DNA from: Oceanobacillus sp. Castelsardo
Lineage (GTDB): Bacteria > Bacillota > Bacilli > Bacillales > Amphibacillaceae
Direction: 5' to 3'
Assembly: GCF_001659985.1 (NCBI RefSeq)
Contig: NZ_LYCS01000001.1
Span: 310,001-374,000 of the forward strand
DNA: 64,000 nt
Part shown: positions 8,690 to 17,360 of the stretch, piece by piece
Numbering within the stretch: position 1 is the first letter of the stretch
Layout of the letters: every line of letters starts with the position of its first letter
Program-made: the position numbers and the translations under genes
Notes under the pieces: generated by a model
Seen by the model: only the letters and a program-made list of their open reading frames with translations
The model's database searches: none
What the model was told of the DNA's origin: nothing

Positions 8690-8818
8690 AGTTAGTTTTT
8701 CGATTAGCACATCCATGGCTTCCTCACTTGGATTTTCCATATAAACCTTTACGAAGTCCCGACTTTATCGCATACGATAGGCATCCAGAAATAACGTTTC
8801 ATAATGCTTGATATTGGT
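8690..8818 (-). pseudogene. Fragment of a DnaB-like phage helicase gene
   Basis: About 130 bp closely resembles positions 12855-12981 inside the intact helicase gene. On the minus strand it reads NIKHYETLFLDAYRMR, then a stop, then SRDFVKVYMENPSEEAMDVL, against NIKQHEALILDAYRIRKSREFVKVYMENP in the intact gene. No start, no rest of the gene. It is a relic of a second replication module. Confidence 0.8.
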
Positions 8819-8968
8819 CCACTTCATTATTCCCACTTTTATTACTTGGGATTGCACTCATCCGCAAAGCGAAATCAAAAATGAAAAAAGTGAAATGGAC
8901 CGGATAGAAGATATAGCGATTCACTATCCTGCTAGTTTCTTGCTGCTTGAATATTACTTATCTGTTTA

Positions 8969-10309
8969 TCACCCAAGCTGATGTTTATGGATAACATCCC
9001 TTACGATATCGCTTAAATTAGGGTCGCTAATTTCATTTAACTCATAATTTACACGCGTACATGGTTTATTAATGGAGATGACACGAGATAAATCGATTGG
9101 AGTACCGATAATGACTGCATCACAGTCAGCTCTATTAATCGTTTCTTCAAGATCTTTCAATTGCTGTTCGCCGTATCCCATCGCTGGAAGGACGTTTTCA
9201 ATATGTTGGTATTTGTTAAAAGTTTCGGCTAATGTACCGACTGCATATGGGCGTGGGTCAATGATTGCTGCAGCACCTAAACGTTCCGCAGCAACTGTAC
9301 CTGCACCAAGCTTCATCTCTCCATGCGTCAACGTTGGGCCATCTTCCACGACTAATACGCGTTTTCCAACAAGACGCTCAGGGTAATCAACAGTAATTGT
9401 TGATTCCGCTTTAATAATAGTGCTAGATGGATTTGCAAGTTTTATATTATTTTCTACGATTTGAATTGCTTCCTCTTTCGCACTATCCACTTTGTTGATG
9501 ATTGCCACATCGCTTGTTCTTAAACAAACCTCGCCAGGATAGTACTTTAGCTCATGCCCTGGGCGATGTGGGTCCAAAACAGTAACAGCTAAATCAGGCT
9601 CGAAAAAGGAAAAATCATTATTTCCCCCATCCCATAGTATAACGTCACACCCATCTGGATCATTTTCAGCTGCTGCCAATATATCAGCATAATCAACGCC
9701 AGCATATACAATATTTCCACGTGTTACATGTGGTTCATATTCCTCCATTTCCTCGATTGTACAATGATGCTCCTGTAAATCCTCTATTGTCGCGAAACGC
9801 TGGACACGTTGTGCATTTAAATTTCCATAGGGCATTGGGTGTCTTACTGCAATAACTTTTAAATTATGTTCTGGAAGGGTTTCGATGATTTTCCGCGATG
9901 TTTGACTTTTTCCAGTTCCTGTTCGAACAGCACAAACAGAAATGACAGGCTTCTTACTCTTTAACATGGTGCTATTTGGCCCTAACAATGTGAAATTAGC
10001 ACCCGCTGCATTCACAATTGCGCCTATCCCCATCACCTCTTCGTAACTAATGTCACTAAACGCAAAAACACATTCATCAACGTATAACTCTTTAATCAAA
10101 TCTGGTAATTGTTCCTGCGAATAGATGGGAATCCCATTCGGATATAGATCTCCAGCTAATTCACCTGGATATTTACGTCCATCGATATCTGGAATTTGTG
10201 CTGCTGTAAAAGCAACAACGTTATATGCATGATTATCCCGATAATAGGTATTAAAGTTATGAAAGTCTCTTCCCGCCGCACCAATTATAATAATATTCTT
10301 TCTTTCCAT
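8969..10309 (-). CDS. Cyclic 2,3-diphosphoglycerate synthetase-like P-loop protein
   Basis: 446-aa soluble protein resembling archaeal cyclic-2,3-diphosphoglycerate synthetase and the related uncharacterised bacterial GTPase-like family. A Rossmann-like start (IIIIGAAGRDFHNFN) is followed by a P-loop AVRTGTGKSQTSRKI near residue 135, a Walker-B-like CDVILWDGGNNDFSFF, the segment TVLDPHRPGHE, and NKVD, which resembles the GTPase NKxD motif. The ATG at 10309 has GGGAGAGAG upstream. In bacteria the true reaction is not established, so the name reflects homology by pattern only. It stands alone between two helicase-gene fragments, which suggests the surrounding DNA has been rearranged. Confidence 0.75.
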   Translation of the reverse strand: MERKNIIIIGAAGRDFHNFNTYYRDNHAYNVVAFTAAQIPDIDGRKYPGELAGDLYPNGIPIYSQEQLPDLIKELYVDECVFAFSDISYEEVMGIGAIVNAAGANFTLLGPNSTMLKSKKPVISVCAVRTGTGKSQTSRKIIETLPEHNLKVIAVRHPMPYGNLNAQRVQRFATIEDLQEHHCTIEEMEEYEPHVTRGNIVYAGVDYADILAAAENDPDGCDVILWDGGNNDFSFFEPDLAVTVLDPHRPGHELKYYPGEVCLRTSDVAIINKVDSAKEEAIQIVENNIKLANPSSTIIKAESTITVDYPERLVGKRVLVVEDGPTLTHGEMKLGAGTVAAERLGAAAIIDPRPYAVGTLAETFNKYQHIENVLPAMGYGEQQLKDLEETINRADCDAVIIGTPIDLSRVISINKPCTRVNYELNEISDPNLSDIVRDVIHKHQLG

Positions 10310-10342
10310 ATCACTCTCTCCCAACAACAATTTATTATAAAG

Positions 10343-10404
10343 ATCCCCGACTTTCCCTTATTCGATAGGCATCCAAAAACAACGCTTCATGTTGCTCGAT
10401 ATTG
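10343..10404 (-). pseudogene. Second fragment of the DnaB-like helicase gene
   Basis: About 62 bp reads NIEQHEALFLDAYRIRESRG on the minus strand, matching the same part of the intact helicase (near 12915-12980) as the fragment at 8690. The two fragments flank the preceding gene. Confidence 0.7.
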
Positions 10405-10600
10405 AGATGGTAGGGGAAACTTTAGTATTAGAAAAAAGATCAGTGCCTATTATGGCTAGAGTACTAGTAGGAATTATATGGTTGATAGTAATACGATTTG
10501 TAGCTATATAGACCCTTTTTCAACAACAGCTGTTAAATTTGCTCGTCATGCGACCCAAATAGTTAGAGGGAGACAGATAAACTGCTCCCTCCCCATTCGT

Positions 10601-11509
10601 TTATTTAGACTTACTTAAAAAAGATGCTGGTACATCTGCTTTAAATGACAACAATTCATTTGTTGTTGGGTGTTGAAAGGCTAGGATCTTCGCATGTAAA
10701 CCAAGTCTGCCAATTGCATCCCGCTCTTTAGAACCATATTTTTTATCACCAACAACCGGATGCCCAAGATCTTGCATATGAACACGAATTTGATTTTTTC
10801 TACCAGTTTCAAGATTCAATTCTAATAAAGAAAAATCTACATTGCCCTGAATGAACGTATAGCGTGTTTTTGCAAGTAACCCATCATTAGGTGTTTGACT
10901 CGAATACATAAGATGTGTTTTCGTTTCTCTTAGCCAGGACGTGATATAGCCTTCCTTCTCTGAGAACCTTCCTTCAACTAATGCCACGTATGTCCGCTCT
11001 TTAACAGTCGTTGCCCAATTATCCTGTAGTTTCCTTTTCACGTGCTCACTCTTTGCAAACAGCATCACACCTGACGTGTCTTTATCTAAGCGATGCACGA
11101 CAAAAATTCTGTTTTCAGGATCTTCCCTTTTCACATATTTCATTAATTGATGCAATGCAGTTTGTTGTTTTTCTTTTTCCGTCGCAATCGATAATAATCC
11201 AGCTTCTTTGTTAATGACAATAATATCCTCGTCTTCATAAAGAATTTGCATTCCAATTAACACATTTTGCTTTACTGCAGCTTTGTTTTTTAAAATGGTG
11301 ACCGTTTGACCCGGTTTTAATTTATAATTAAACCGTTTTTCGATATGATCATCAATCGTTACTTGACCTCTAGCCAGGATGGACTTTACTGAATTTCTAC
11401 TTCGATTAGACATTACCTTTAATAAAAAGGATAATAATTCATCGGGTTCTTTCACCTGGACAATTATATTTTTGGCATCTTTTCGATAGTTAGATCTTTT
11501 GTTAGACAT
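10601..11509 (-). CDS. RluA-family pseudouridine synthase with S4 domain
   Basis: 302 aa, the length usual for RluD-type enzymes, which convert uridine to pseudouridine in rRNA. Residues about 15-80 form an S4-like RNA-binding segment (LLSFLLKVMSNRSRNSVKSI, GQVTIDD). The catalytic loop is HRLDKDTSGVMLFAKS with the conserved Asp, and the C-terminal TGRKNQIRVHMQDLGHPVVGD is the second signature. AAGGAG lies eight bases before the ATG. A second member of the family is at 59772. The target uridine cannot be deduced. Confidence 0.9.
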   Translation of the reverse strand: MSNKRSNYRKDAKNIIVQVKEPDELLSFLLKVMSNRSRNSVKSILARGQVTIDDHIEKRFNYKLKPGQTVTILKNKAAVKQNVLIGMQILYEDEDIIVINKEAGLLSIATEKEKQQTALHQLMKYVKREDPENRIFVVHRLDKDTSGVMLFAKSEHVKRKLQDNWATTVKERTYVALVEGRFSEKEGYITSWLRETKTHLMYSSQTPNDGLLAKTRYTFIQGNVDFSLLELNLETGRKNQIRVHMQDLGHPVVGDKKYGSKERDAIGRLGLHAKILAFQHPTTNELLSFKADVPASFLSKSK

Positions 11510-11935
11510 GCTGCATGCTCCTTAAAATATGAAATTATGATGGATGTATCTTTAAGATTAGTTCGTGTGGGCTGGAAATGCAAATGGGAATAAAAATAGA
11601 ACCTTAGATTGAATAAAATTAACGCTTATAGTCGTCTCATATGCTCCATTTTCATCCCATGGGGAAAGCTCCCAGAGTCCAGCTTTCTGGAACTTCACTT
11701 CGAGTTTGGATATATTTACTAAAGAACTTATTTTATTAAAATTATAAAGGGTTATAATTAAGTTAATCAAACTTATAATCAAGATAAAATAGGAACTTTG
11801 AGGTGTGATAGAAACGGATACTATACCAACATGTTACTACCCTCATCTTCCTCAATTGAACGTACATACATAATTCAGCCAAGCAATCTTGAAAAAAATG
11901 ATTCCATCTATTTTTTTAATAAGCTTTTGGAACTC
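11510..11935. other. Intergenic stretch without a convincing gene
   Basis: A minus-strand open frame at 11558-11782 encodes 74 aa ending in a motif-less segment and has no good ribosome site; it may be the tail of a lost gene. Nothing else is evident. Confidence 0.4.
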
Positions 11936-13243
11936 TTAGTTGATCACTTTAAAACTGGGACCCCAATTTTCCCTCTTTCCTTCCTCCACATCCCCAAACC
12001 TCCCATACTCCTTCCAAAACTCCATCTCCACCGTTCCCGTCGGTCCATTTCGATGCTTCGAAATAATAACCTCTGTCAGCGTAGGACTTTCCGCCTTTCG
12101 ATTATAATAATCCTCCCTGTAAAGAAAAGCGATGACATCTGCATCTTGTTCAATGTTTCCCGATTCCCTTAGATCAGACATAAGTGGGCGCTTATCTTGT
12201 CTGGATTCGACACCTCGAGAAAGCTGGGACAGGAGAACAATTGGTACTTTTAATTCCATAGCAAGAAGTTTTAATTCCCTCGTAATCTCACCAATTTCTA
12301 AATCTCGCCGTTCTTTTCGAATCGTAGTTGGGGTGATGAGTTGTAGATAATCGATGATGATGAGATGATTTCCATTTGGTTCTTTCTGCACTTGATTCCG
12401 AATGGTAGAACGAATTTGCGACAGGGTCCTTCGAGTGTCATAAATAGCTAAATCCCAAGAAGCAATAGAACCAATGGCCCGAAATGCTTTTTCATAATCT
12501 TCCTCTGAGAATAATAGATTTCGCCACTTTCTCCCGCCCATCATCCCTTCCGCGGAAATCATCCGTTCCAAAAGTTGTTTAGTTCCCATTTCCAAGCTAA
12601 TCACAAGCGATGAGCCATTGTTTTTACAATGACCTGCAGCTAGATTTAGGGAAAAAGCTGTTTTTCCGACAGATGGTCTAGCCGCCACAATAATCAAATC
12701 TCCTCTCTGTAAACCTCCCGTCATCTGGTCAAAATCCGCTAGAGAAGTCATAAAACCAGTCTGTATCGTTTTCTCGGTCATTTCCCTACTGATTTCCATC
12801 AAGTAATCCTTTAAGCCTTTCTCCTGAGGAATGTCCCCTGCTTCCTGGATATCGGTTAATTCTTCTAAAAGCACCTCCATGGCATCCTCACTCGGGTTTT
12901 CCATATACACCTTGACGAATTCCCGACTTTTTCTTATTCGATAAGCATCCAAAATCAACGCTTCATGTTGCTTGATATTGGCTAGCGTTGCCACAGATTC
13001 TGCCAACCGCGATAAATAGAGCGTACCGCCGACCTGATGAATCGCGTCACGGAGTGCGGTTGTCACCGTCACGATATCAATCGGCTGCTTCTTATCAAAA
13101 ACTTCCTTCATGGATCGAAAAATACTTCGGTGTCTCACGTCATAAAAGTGATCCTCTTCCAATTCCAGATCGTTAAACAACGTCCCCTCCACTAATATGG
13201 CCCCTAGTAAGGTCGAATCTGCCTCATAATTTTCCATTTTCAT
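11936..13243 (-). CDS. DnaB-like replicative DNA helicase (phage type)
   Basis: 435-aa hexameric replicative helicase. The N-terminal DnaB domain (EADSTLLGAILVEGTLFNDL) is followed by a RecA-like domain with Walker A ARPSVGKTAFSLNLA (about residue 190), Walker B LIIIDYLQLI, SQLSRGVESRQDKRPLMSDLRESGNIEQDADVI and the closing FLYREDYYN. It overlaps the upstream helicase-loader gene by 20 bp, which argues for a co-transcribed replication module like G39P-G40P of phage SPP1. It is intact, but no integrase or structural genes accompany it. Fragments of a paralogous copy occur at 8690 and 10343. Confidence 0.92.
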   Translation of the reverse strand: MKMENYEADSTLLGAILVEGTLFNDLELEEDHFYDVRHRSIFRSMKEVFDKKQPIDIVTVTTALRDAIHQVGGTLYLSRLAESVATLANIKQHEALILDAYRIRKSREFVKVYMENPSEDAMEVLLEELTDIQEAGDIPQEKGLKDYLMEISREMTEKTIQTGFMTSLADFDQMTGGLQRGDLIIVAARPSVGKTAFSLNLAAGHCKNNGSSLVISLEMGTKQLLERMISAEGMMGGRKWRNLLFSEEDYEKAFRAIGSIASWDLAIYDTRRTLSQIRSTIRNQVQKEPNGNHLIIIDYLQLITPTTIRKERRDLEIGEITRELKLLAMELKVPIVLLSQLSRGVESRQDKRPLMSDLRESGNIEQDADVIAFLYREDYYNRKAESPTLTEVIISKHRNGPTGTVEMEFWKEYGRFGDVEEGKRENWGPSFKVIN

Positions 13244-13565
13244 GATTCACCTTCTGTAACACCAATTTCTCTAGTTGCCTTTGAAACCGCCGCTTCGTTT
13301 GTTCCGACACTTCCCCTGCTTCCTCCTGCCATTTCTTCACGTTGACCAAATGTTCATTCGGAAGTTTCGGATAGACCGCAATTTCCGCAATGGTTGGAGG
13401 ATACGGGTATCTAGTAGCAAAATGTGATAGCTTCATCATCACGCCGTCATAATCCATTTCCATCAGACTGGGAAGAAGAACCTTTGCCTTCTTCCGACTC
13501 ATCTCTACCTTGGGATACATCGCCGCCAAATGCTCTAGCACATCAATCGCCTCTTCCCGCTTCAT
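13224..13565 (-). CDS. G39P-like phage helicase loader/inhibitor
   Basis: 113-aa helical protein in the position and with the look of the SPP1 G39P family, which delivers the DnaB-type helicase to the origin: MKREEAIDVLEHLAAMYPKV, a second segment YDGVMMKLSHFATRYPYPPTIAEI, and a basic, flexible C-terminus RRFQRQLEKLVLQ. It overlaps the previous gene by the ATGA tetranucleotide and the helicase gene by 20 bp, so translation is probably coupled. Identification rests on pattern and context. Confidence 0.75.
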   Translation of the reverse strand: MKREEAIDVLEHLAAMYPKVEMSRKKAKVLLPSLMEMDYDGVMMKLSHFATRYPYPPTIAEIAVYPKLPNEHLVNVKKWQEEAGEVSEQTKRRFQRQLEKLVLQKVNHENGKL

Positions 13566-14074
13566 CCAAATTCCCCCTCTCTTCTCAGTTCATCAAACAA
13601 CGATTCCTGCTCATCTGGCTTGTTCCGCGCTTTAAACAAGACCATGTTTGAGGACCTTGGTTGATCAATGTAATTTCGGACGTCCTCAACGTTTTCCAAA
13701 CCCACATTTTTCCACTGTTTCAAGATCTTTTCCAAATAGCTAAAAGTCCGCCCACCTTTTTTTACCGCAAATTCAATGGCTTCCATCACAATCCCCTCGT
13801 CTAACTCATCACACCAATCATGTAGGGATTTCATCACAGCAACAGGAAGACTACCAAAGTTTTGTTCGTATGTAACAAGCAATTTTTCTGACGCGATTCT
13901 TCTTCCTCTTCTTCTTCTCTCTCTTAAATCATCTATTAAGGGCAATGATTCGATCGTCGATTGGGCAGGGAATTGGTACAAGGATGAGTCAACTGAGTGG
14001 ACCAATGAGTTCAAAGAATAAACCGGAGCATCCTCGCTTTCCCTTTTCATAACGAATAAATTGCTTTTGTACAA
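13562..14074 (-). CDS. DnaD-like replication protein, C-terminal part (split gene)
   Basis: The segment YEQNFGSLPVAVMKSLHDWCDEL then EAIEFAVKKGGRTFSYLEKILKQWKNVGL is the DnaD/DnaB-II C-terminal domain used in primosome assembly. The frame starts upstream with an apparently artificial MYKSNLFVMKRE, which overlaps the end of the previous frame by 86 bp. Together with 13989-14276 it would make a normal phage DnaD-like protein of about 238 aa, so a frameshift near 14000-14050 is likely. It may still be translated from an internal start such as the ATG at 14050. It is followed by the helicase loader with ATGA overlap. Confidence 0.7.
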   Translation of the reverse strand: MYKSNLFVMKRESEDAPVYSLNSLVHSVDSSLYQFPAQSTIESLPLIDDLRERRRRGRRIASEKLLVTYEQNFGSLPVAVMKSLHDWCDELDEGIVMEAIEFAVKKGGRTFSYLEKILKQWKNVGLENVEDVRNYIDQPRSSNMVLFKARNKPDEQESLFDELRREGEFG

Positions 14075-14276
14075 GCGTCGCCCTCACATTAATTAATCCC
14101 TGCTTCGATAGACCCGTTAATTTCATCAAAATGGAATTAGGTACACAAAATTTACTCTGACAGCCAGCCTTATTCCATATGGCAAATAAGCTATACCATA
14201 ATACAATTGCGCTGCTGGACATTTCGTTTAATAATAACCAATCCCGAAAAGCACTCATTTCTTTCAAAATATTCAT
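13989..14276 (-). CDS. DnaD-like replication protein, N-terminal part (split gene)
   Basis: 95 aa from the ATG at 14276 (GGAGGG twelve bases upstream): MNILKEMSAFRDWLLLNEMS then ALVLWYSLFAIWNKAG-like and SKQGLINVRATLVQKQFIRYEKGKRG. This is the winged-helix N-terminal domain of phage DnaD-like replication proteins. The product ends in GLFFELIGPLS just where a linker to the C-terminal domain should follow; that domain continues in another frame. The open frame extends to 14369 but overlaps the excisionase-like gene. Confidence 0.68.
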   Translation of the reverse strand: MNILKEMSAFRDWLLLNEMSSSAIVLWYSLFAIWNKAGCQSKFCVPNSILMKLTGLSKQGLINVRATLVQKQFIRYEKGKRGCSGLFFELIGPLS

Positions 14277-14337
14277 GTATATTGCTTCCCTCCGTATTTT
14301 AATTTTGGAAGGTGCCTTGTACCTAGCACCTTCCCTC

Positions 14338-14508
14338 TTATTTTCCTTGTTGCTGGATCCACTTCTCAATCACTTCCGGCAAAAATAAAATCTTGCTTCT
14401 AATTCGGAAATGTGGAATCTCTTGATCTCGCACTAAATCATAAATGGTATCGGAATGTAAACCTAGAAATGCAGCTACTTCTTTTACGGTCATCGTACGG
14501 CGTTCCAT
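14338..14508 (-). CDS. Excisionase/MerR-like helix-turn-helix protein
   Basis: 56-aa DNA-binding protein: MERRTMTVKEVAAFLGLHSD then TIYDLVRDQEIPHFRIRSKI then LFLPEVIEKWIQQQGK. This is the HTH_17/excisionase layout (helix-turn-helix, then a wing with FRIxxKxLF, then a terminal helix). AGGAGG stands upstream of the ATG. It heads the replication module and probably regulates it or once acted in excision. A truncated near copy lies at 7877-8062. Confidence 0.8.
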   Translation of the reverse strand: MERRTMTVKEVAAFLGLHSDTIYDLVRDQEIPHFRIRSKILFLPEVIEKWIQQQGK

Positions 14509-14547
14509 GATATTGACCTCCTTTCATATCTATAATCGAAAGGTGTT

Positions 14548-14570
14548 GGGTTGAGGGGGGAGGGGTTGGG
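14548..14570 (+). other. G-quadruplex-forming motif
   Basis: Four G tracts of 3, 6, 4 and 3 separated by 4, 1 and 2 bases, followed by another GGG at 14578, in otherwise AT-rich DNA. It lies just upstream of the excisionase-like gene, in its presumed promoter. Confidence 0.55.
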
Positions 14571-14684
14571 TTATTTTGGGTTTATTTGAAATTTTATAAT
14601 ACATACGTCACACTAAATCTTTCTAATTAATTTAGTATAAAGGTATTCAGATATGTAAAAGATTGGTAATAAGAGGTGACAAAT

Positions 14685-15284
14685 ATGGAAATATTGGTAT
14701 TAATGCTTTTATTAATTATCGGTGGATTAGTATGGTATATAAAGAAACGAAATGAACAAGAAGCAGCCCTAATCGCAAGAAAAATTGAGAGTAGTGTAGA
14801 ATTAAAAAGAACTATGGCCATGGGATTATGCTATAGATTTAATTTTCCTAAGGTTAAAAATGAAAAACAGGAAAATGTGTTTGAAAAATCAACTAATCTA
14901 TTTATTAAACAAGTGCCTTTTGAATTTGAAGAATTTGTTGCAGAAATTATGAAGATTAAGTATGGAGGAAGTGTTATTACGACTTCAAAGTCAGGTGATT
15001 TTGGGGTTGACTTTGAACAGGATAGGGAAGAGGGACTTTATTTAGGTCAAGCAAAAGCAAAAAAACATGATTTAGATTTTAGTCCAATTGCTTTAGTACA
15101 CTCAAATATGATTAAACAAGGAGCCCAAGGTGGGTATGTTATAACTACTTCAGATTTTACTCCTTCAGCCAAAAAATATGCGGAAAATCTAAATATCGAA
15201 CTTATTAACGGGGTAGACCTTGTTACTTATTGGCTTGAATCCATGGACTCAAAAGTTTATGAGTTATCTGAGGAATTTGTGTAA
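14685..15284 (+). CDS. Membrane-anchored Mrr-like restriction endonuclease
   Basis: 199 aa from the ATG at 14685, preceded by GAGGTG. One N-terminal membrane helix (MEILVLMLLLIIGGLVWYIK) is followed by a basic stretch and, from about residue 85, an Mrr_cat PD-(D/E)XK domain: FEEFVAEIMK, SGDFGVDF with the catalytic Asp, and LYLGQAKAKK with the Q-x-K variant of the active site. C-terminal SDFTPSAKKYAENLNIELI is the usual family end. Such enzymes cut modified DNA; anchoring in the membrane could place it at the phage entry site (inference). It marks the left border of the defence island. Confidence 0.82.
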   Translation: MEILVLMLLLIIGGLVWYIKKRNEQEAALIARKIESSVELKRTMAMGLCYRFNFPKVKNEKQENVFEKSTNLFIKQVPFEFEEFVAEIMKIKYGGSVITTSKSGDFGVDFEQDREEGLYLGQAKAKKHDLDFSPIALVHSNMIKQGAQGGYVITTSDFTPSAKKYAENLNIELINGVDLVTYWLESMDSKVYELSEEFV

Positions 15285-15390
15285 AAATAATAATGCTAAT
15301 CTTAGGGACTTGCAATAACTACATTAAACAGTAGTTATGACGTCGGCCTCTCACTCTTTTAAAATGTTACGATTTATTATACTGGAAAAA

Positions 15391-15447
15391 AGTGTCATTC
15401 CCTTACCTTGCTAACACTTTAGCGCAGTGGGAGACTGACACTTTTTT
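15391..15447. repeat. GTCAGTCC-type hairpin repeat (terminator-like)
   Basis: Outer arms AGTGTCA and TGACACT, inner GCTAACACTTTAGC. A run of six T follows, so it can end the Mrr-like transcript. Confidence 0.75.
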
Positions 15448-15518
15448 ATAGAATTTAGGCTCAATCGCTCTTTGCCCTAAACCACATAACGTCATGGGTC
15501 AACCAACCATTTACTAAT

Positions 15519-17360
15519 TCACCAAATTATTTTCACAATCTCGAAAAGTAACTTTTGCCTCTCCTCTAATTCATTTGATCCAAACTTATCCATTGGTTCA
15601 AATTTCAAATCATATTTTTTTATCATTTGTTTGAAATCTAATTTAGATTTATAACTGTCCTTACGTAACGTTTCATTCCAATATAACGTATTGGAATAGG
15701 ATTTAAGTTTCTTAGAATAAGACTCATTATTGCTAGAAATATTGTCCTTTCCTTTTAGTAATAATAACCCTCCGAGTCGATTTCGTTCTCTTTCAAACCT
15801 CTCTTCGTCATTATCAAATAAAGCCAGGTTATCTGAATTCATTGACAATATGTGTTCAATATGAAATCCATTAACTGTTCCTGTATTCTTAACTAAATCG
15901 TATAAAGAGTGTTTCATGTTTAAATTGGTATTATCAGCAATAAAATTCTCAATTCTAGCAAAGAAGTATCTTTTAAATCTTTTGTTTAACTCATTACCGG
16001 TTTCTCTAAAAAAACCGTAACTTATCGCCTGATTTGTTTTCACCCCTCGATTTTCAGTTATTAAATGAATCAGCTTTTTATTAAAAATACCTTTGATTTC
16101 ATCCAAATCATCATTATTGCGAATTTGCCTGCTGATATCGTACATCGCTTCTTGGAAATCGTTACTGTCATAGCCTTTTTGTAATTGAAGTAATGTATAT
16201 AAACGGTCTACAAGATATGATATTAACTTAATCTTTTCATCTTCCAGTTTGTCGTCTATCTTACAAGCAGACATAATTAACATAAACTGACTGTCCATAT
16301 CTGTAAGGCCGTTATAATATACATGTATAAAAGATTTATCTTCCTGGTCATAACACGTAAGAAGTTTTAAATACAAATTTGTGTAATACTTAAAATCCTC
16401 TTTCAAAAACTTTTTAACAGACTTTGGGTTATGATTCAATTTCAATTGACTGTTTACTTCATCTTGAAAAATGGTTCTATGGTAATTCTTATCATACTTT
16501 CTAGCCTCTCCAATTGTATTCGCGAATTTCGCACGTAAATAATAAATGAAAAAATCGTCTATTCCATCATCGTAAAAATAATTTGTACTATTTATCTGGT
16601 TATCCCATATATCATTTAACTTCAACTGTTCTAACTCTTCCTTATCAATTTGACCCAACAGTTTTCCTTTTAATATTTCATAGGGTTTAAGTCTTATTCC
16701 ACGATCATTAATTACCTCGAATACCATAGGAACATCCGTTTGTTCTACATTGAGATTAATAAGAACAAGTCTTTTTAAAAAATAGAATACAAAACGTTCG
16801 AATTTATGCTGATTGGTAACATGCTTATTTAAGAAGTTAGAAATTGCTTTATAATTGGATACCATATTTTCTGCTGTAATTCCACTAGAAGTGTCAATAT
16901 TTTCTAGCAATTCCCCATCAAATAAGTCCTGCATAGCAGATTTATGTTGTTCATGATTCATCCAAAACTCTTTCTTAAATCCAGAGAGTCCAACTATTTT
17001 TGAAGAGATCCAATCGCCTAAATCCGAATGAAATTCACTTGCTTGATGTTTTAATTTCATTAATATAAGTGTAAGCGTTGTTAATCGCTGTTGACCATCT
17101 ACTATGTATAGCCTTCCATCTACATTATTAGTTACATAAGTATTTAAGTAGTACCACGAAAACTTTTCAATTAATCTTTCAATATCTAAATCATTATCTT
17201 TCAACTTTTCATACTCAATATCAAACTTATAAAATATATCGTCAAGCAACCTCTTCACGGGTTCCTCATTCCATTTATACTGTCTCTGATAAAAATCAAT
17301 ATAATATGTAGTGTTTGAGAATACTTTATCAATATTTTGTTTATCTGGTGTTACATCCAT
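15519..17360 (-). CDS. DUF262-DUF1524 protein (GmrSD-like modification-dependent nuclease)
   Basis: 613 aa. N-terminal DUF262 (ParB-like, GmrS): YQRQYKWNEEPVKRLLDDI and the signature IVDGQQRLTTLTLIL at about residues 86-100. C-terminal DUF1524 (GmrD, HNH-type): GFHIEHILSMNSDN with the H-x-x-H pair and the later ERERNRLGGLLLLKGKDN. The single-chain fusion is like BrxU and related type IV enzymes, which use nucleotide binding and cut DNA carrying modified cytosines. The start is the first ATG. It stands alone between the Mrr-like and Sau3AI-like genes and is probably an independent defence gene. Confidence 0.87.
   Translation of the reverse strand: MDVTPDKQNIDKVFSNTTYYIDFYQRQYKWNEEPVKRLLDDIFYKFDIEYEKLKDNDLDIERLIEKFSWYYLNTYVTNNVDGRLYIVDGQQRLTTLTLILMKLKHQASEFHSDLGDWISSKIVGLSGFKKEFWMNHEQHKSAMQDLFDGELLENIDTSSGITAENMVSNYKAISNFLNKHVTNQHKFERFVFYFLKRLVLINLNVEQTDVPMVFEVINDRGIRLKPYEILKGKLLGQIDKEELEQLKLNDIWDNQINSTNYFYDDGIDDFFIYYLRAKFANTIGEARKYDKNYHRTIFQDEVNSQLKLNHNPKSVKKFLKEDFKYYTNLYLKLLTCYDQEDKSFIHVYYNGLTDMDSQFMLIMSACKIDDKLEDEKIKLISYLVDRLYTLLQLQKGYDSNDFQEAMYDISRQIRNNDDLDEIKGIFNKKLIHLITENRGVKTNQAISYGFFRETGNELNKRFKRYFFARIENFIADNTNLNMKHSLYDLVKNTGTVNGFHIEHILSMNSDNLALFDNDEERFERERNRLGGLLLLKGKDNISSNNESYSKKLKSYSNTLYWNETLRKDSYKSKLDFKQMIKKYDLKFEPMDKFGSNELEERQKLLFEIVKIIW

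Noticed and set aside
8832-8907. Plus-strand frame ending in IALIRKAKSKMKKVKWTG
   Set aside because: Looks like the tail of a membrane protein, but there is no start, no ribosome site and it overlaps other debris; too little to call.
10407-10511. 34-aa hydrophobic open frame next to the DnaB fragment
   Set aside because: No ribosome binding site and it starts inside the junction with debris; likely chance or a remnant.
11936-14508. Complete prophage
   Set aside because: Only replication-type genes are found; no integrase, packaging, structural or lysis genes.
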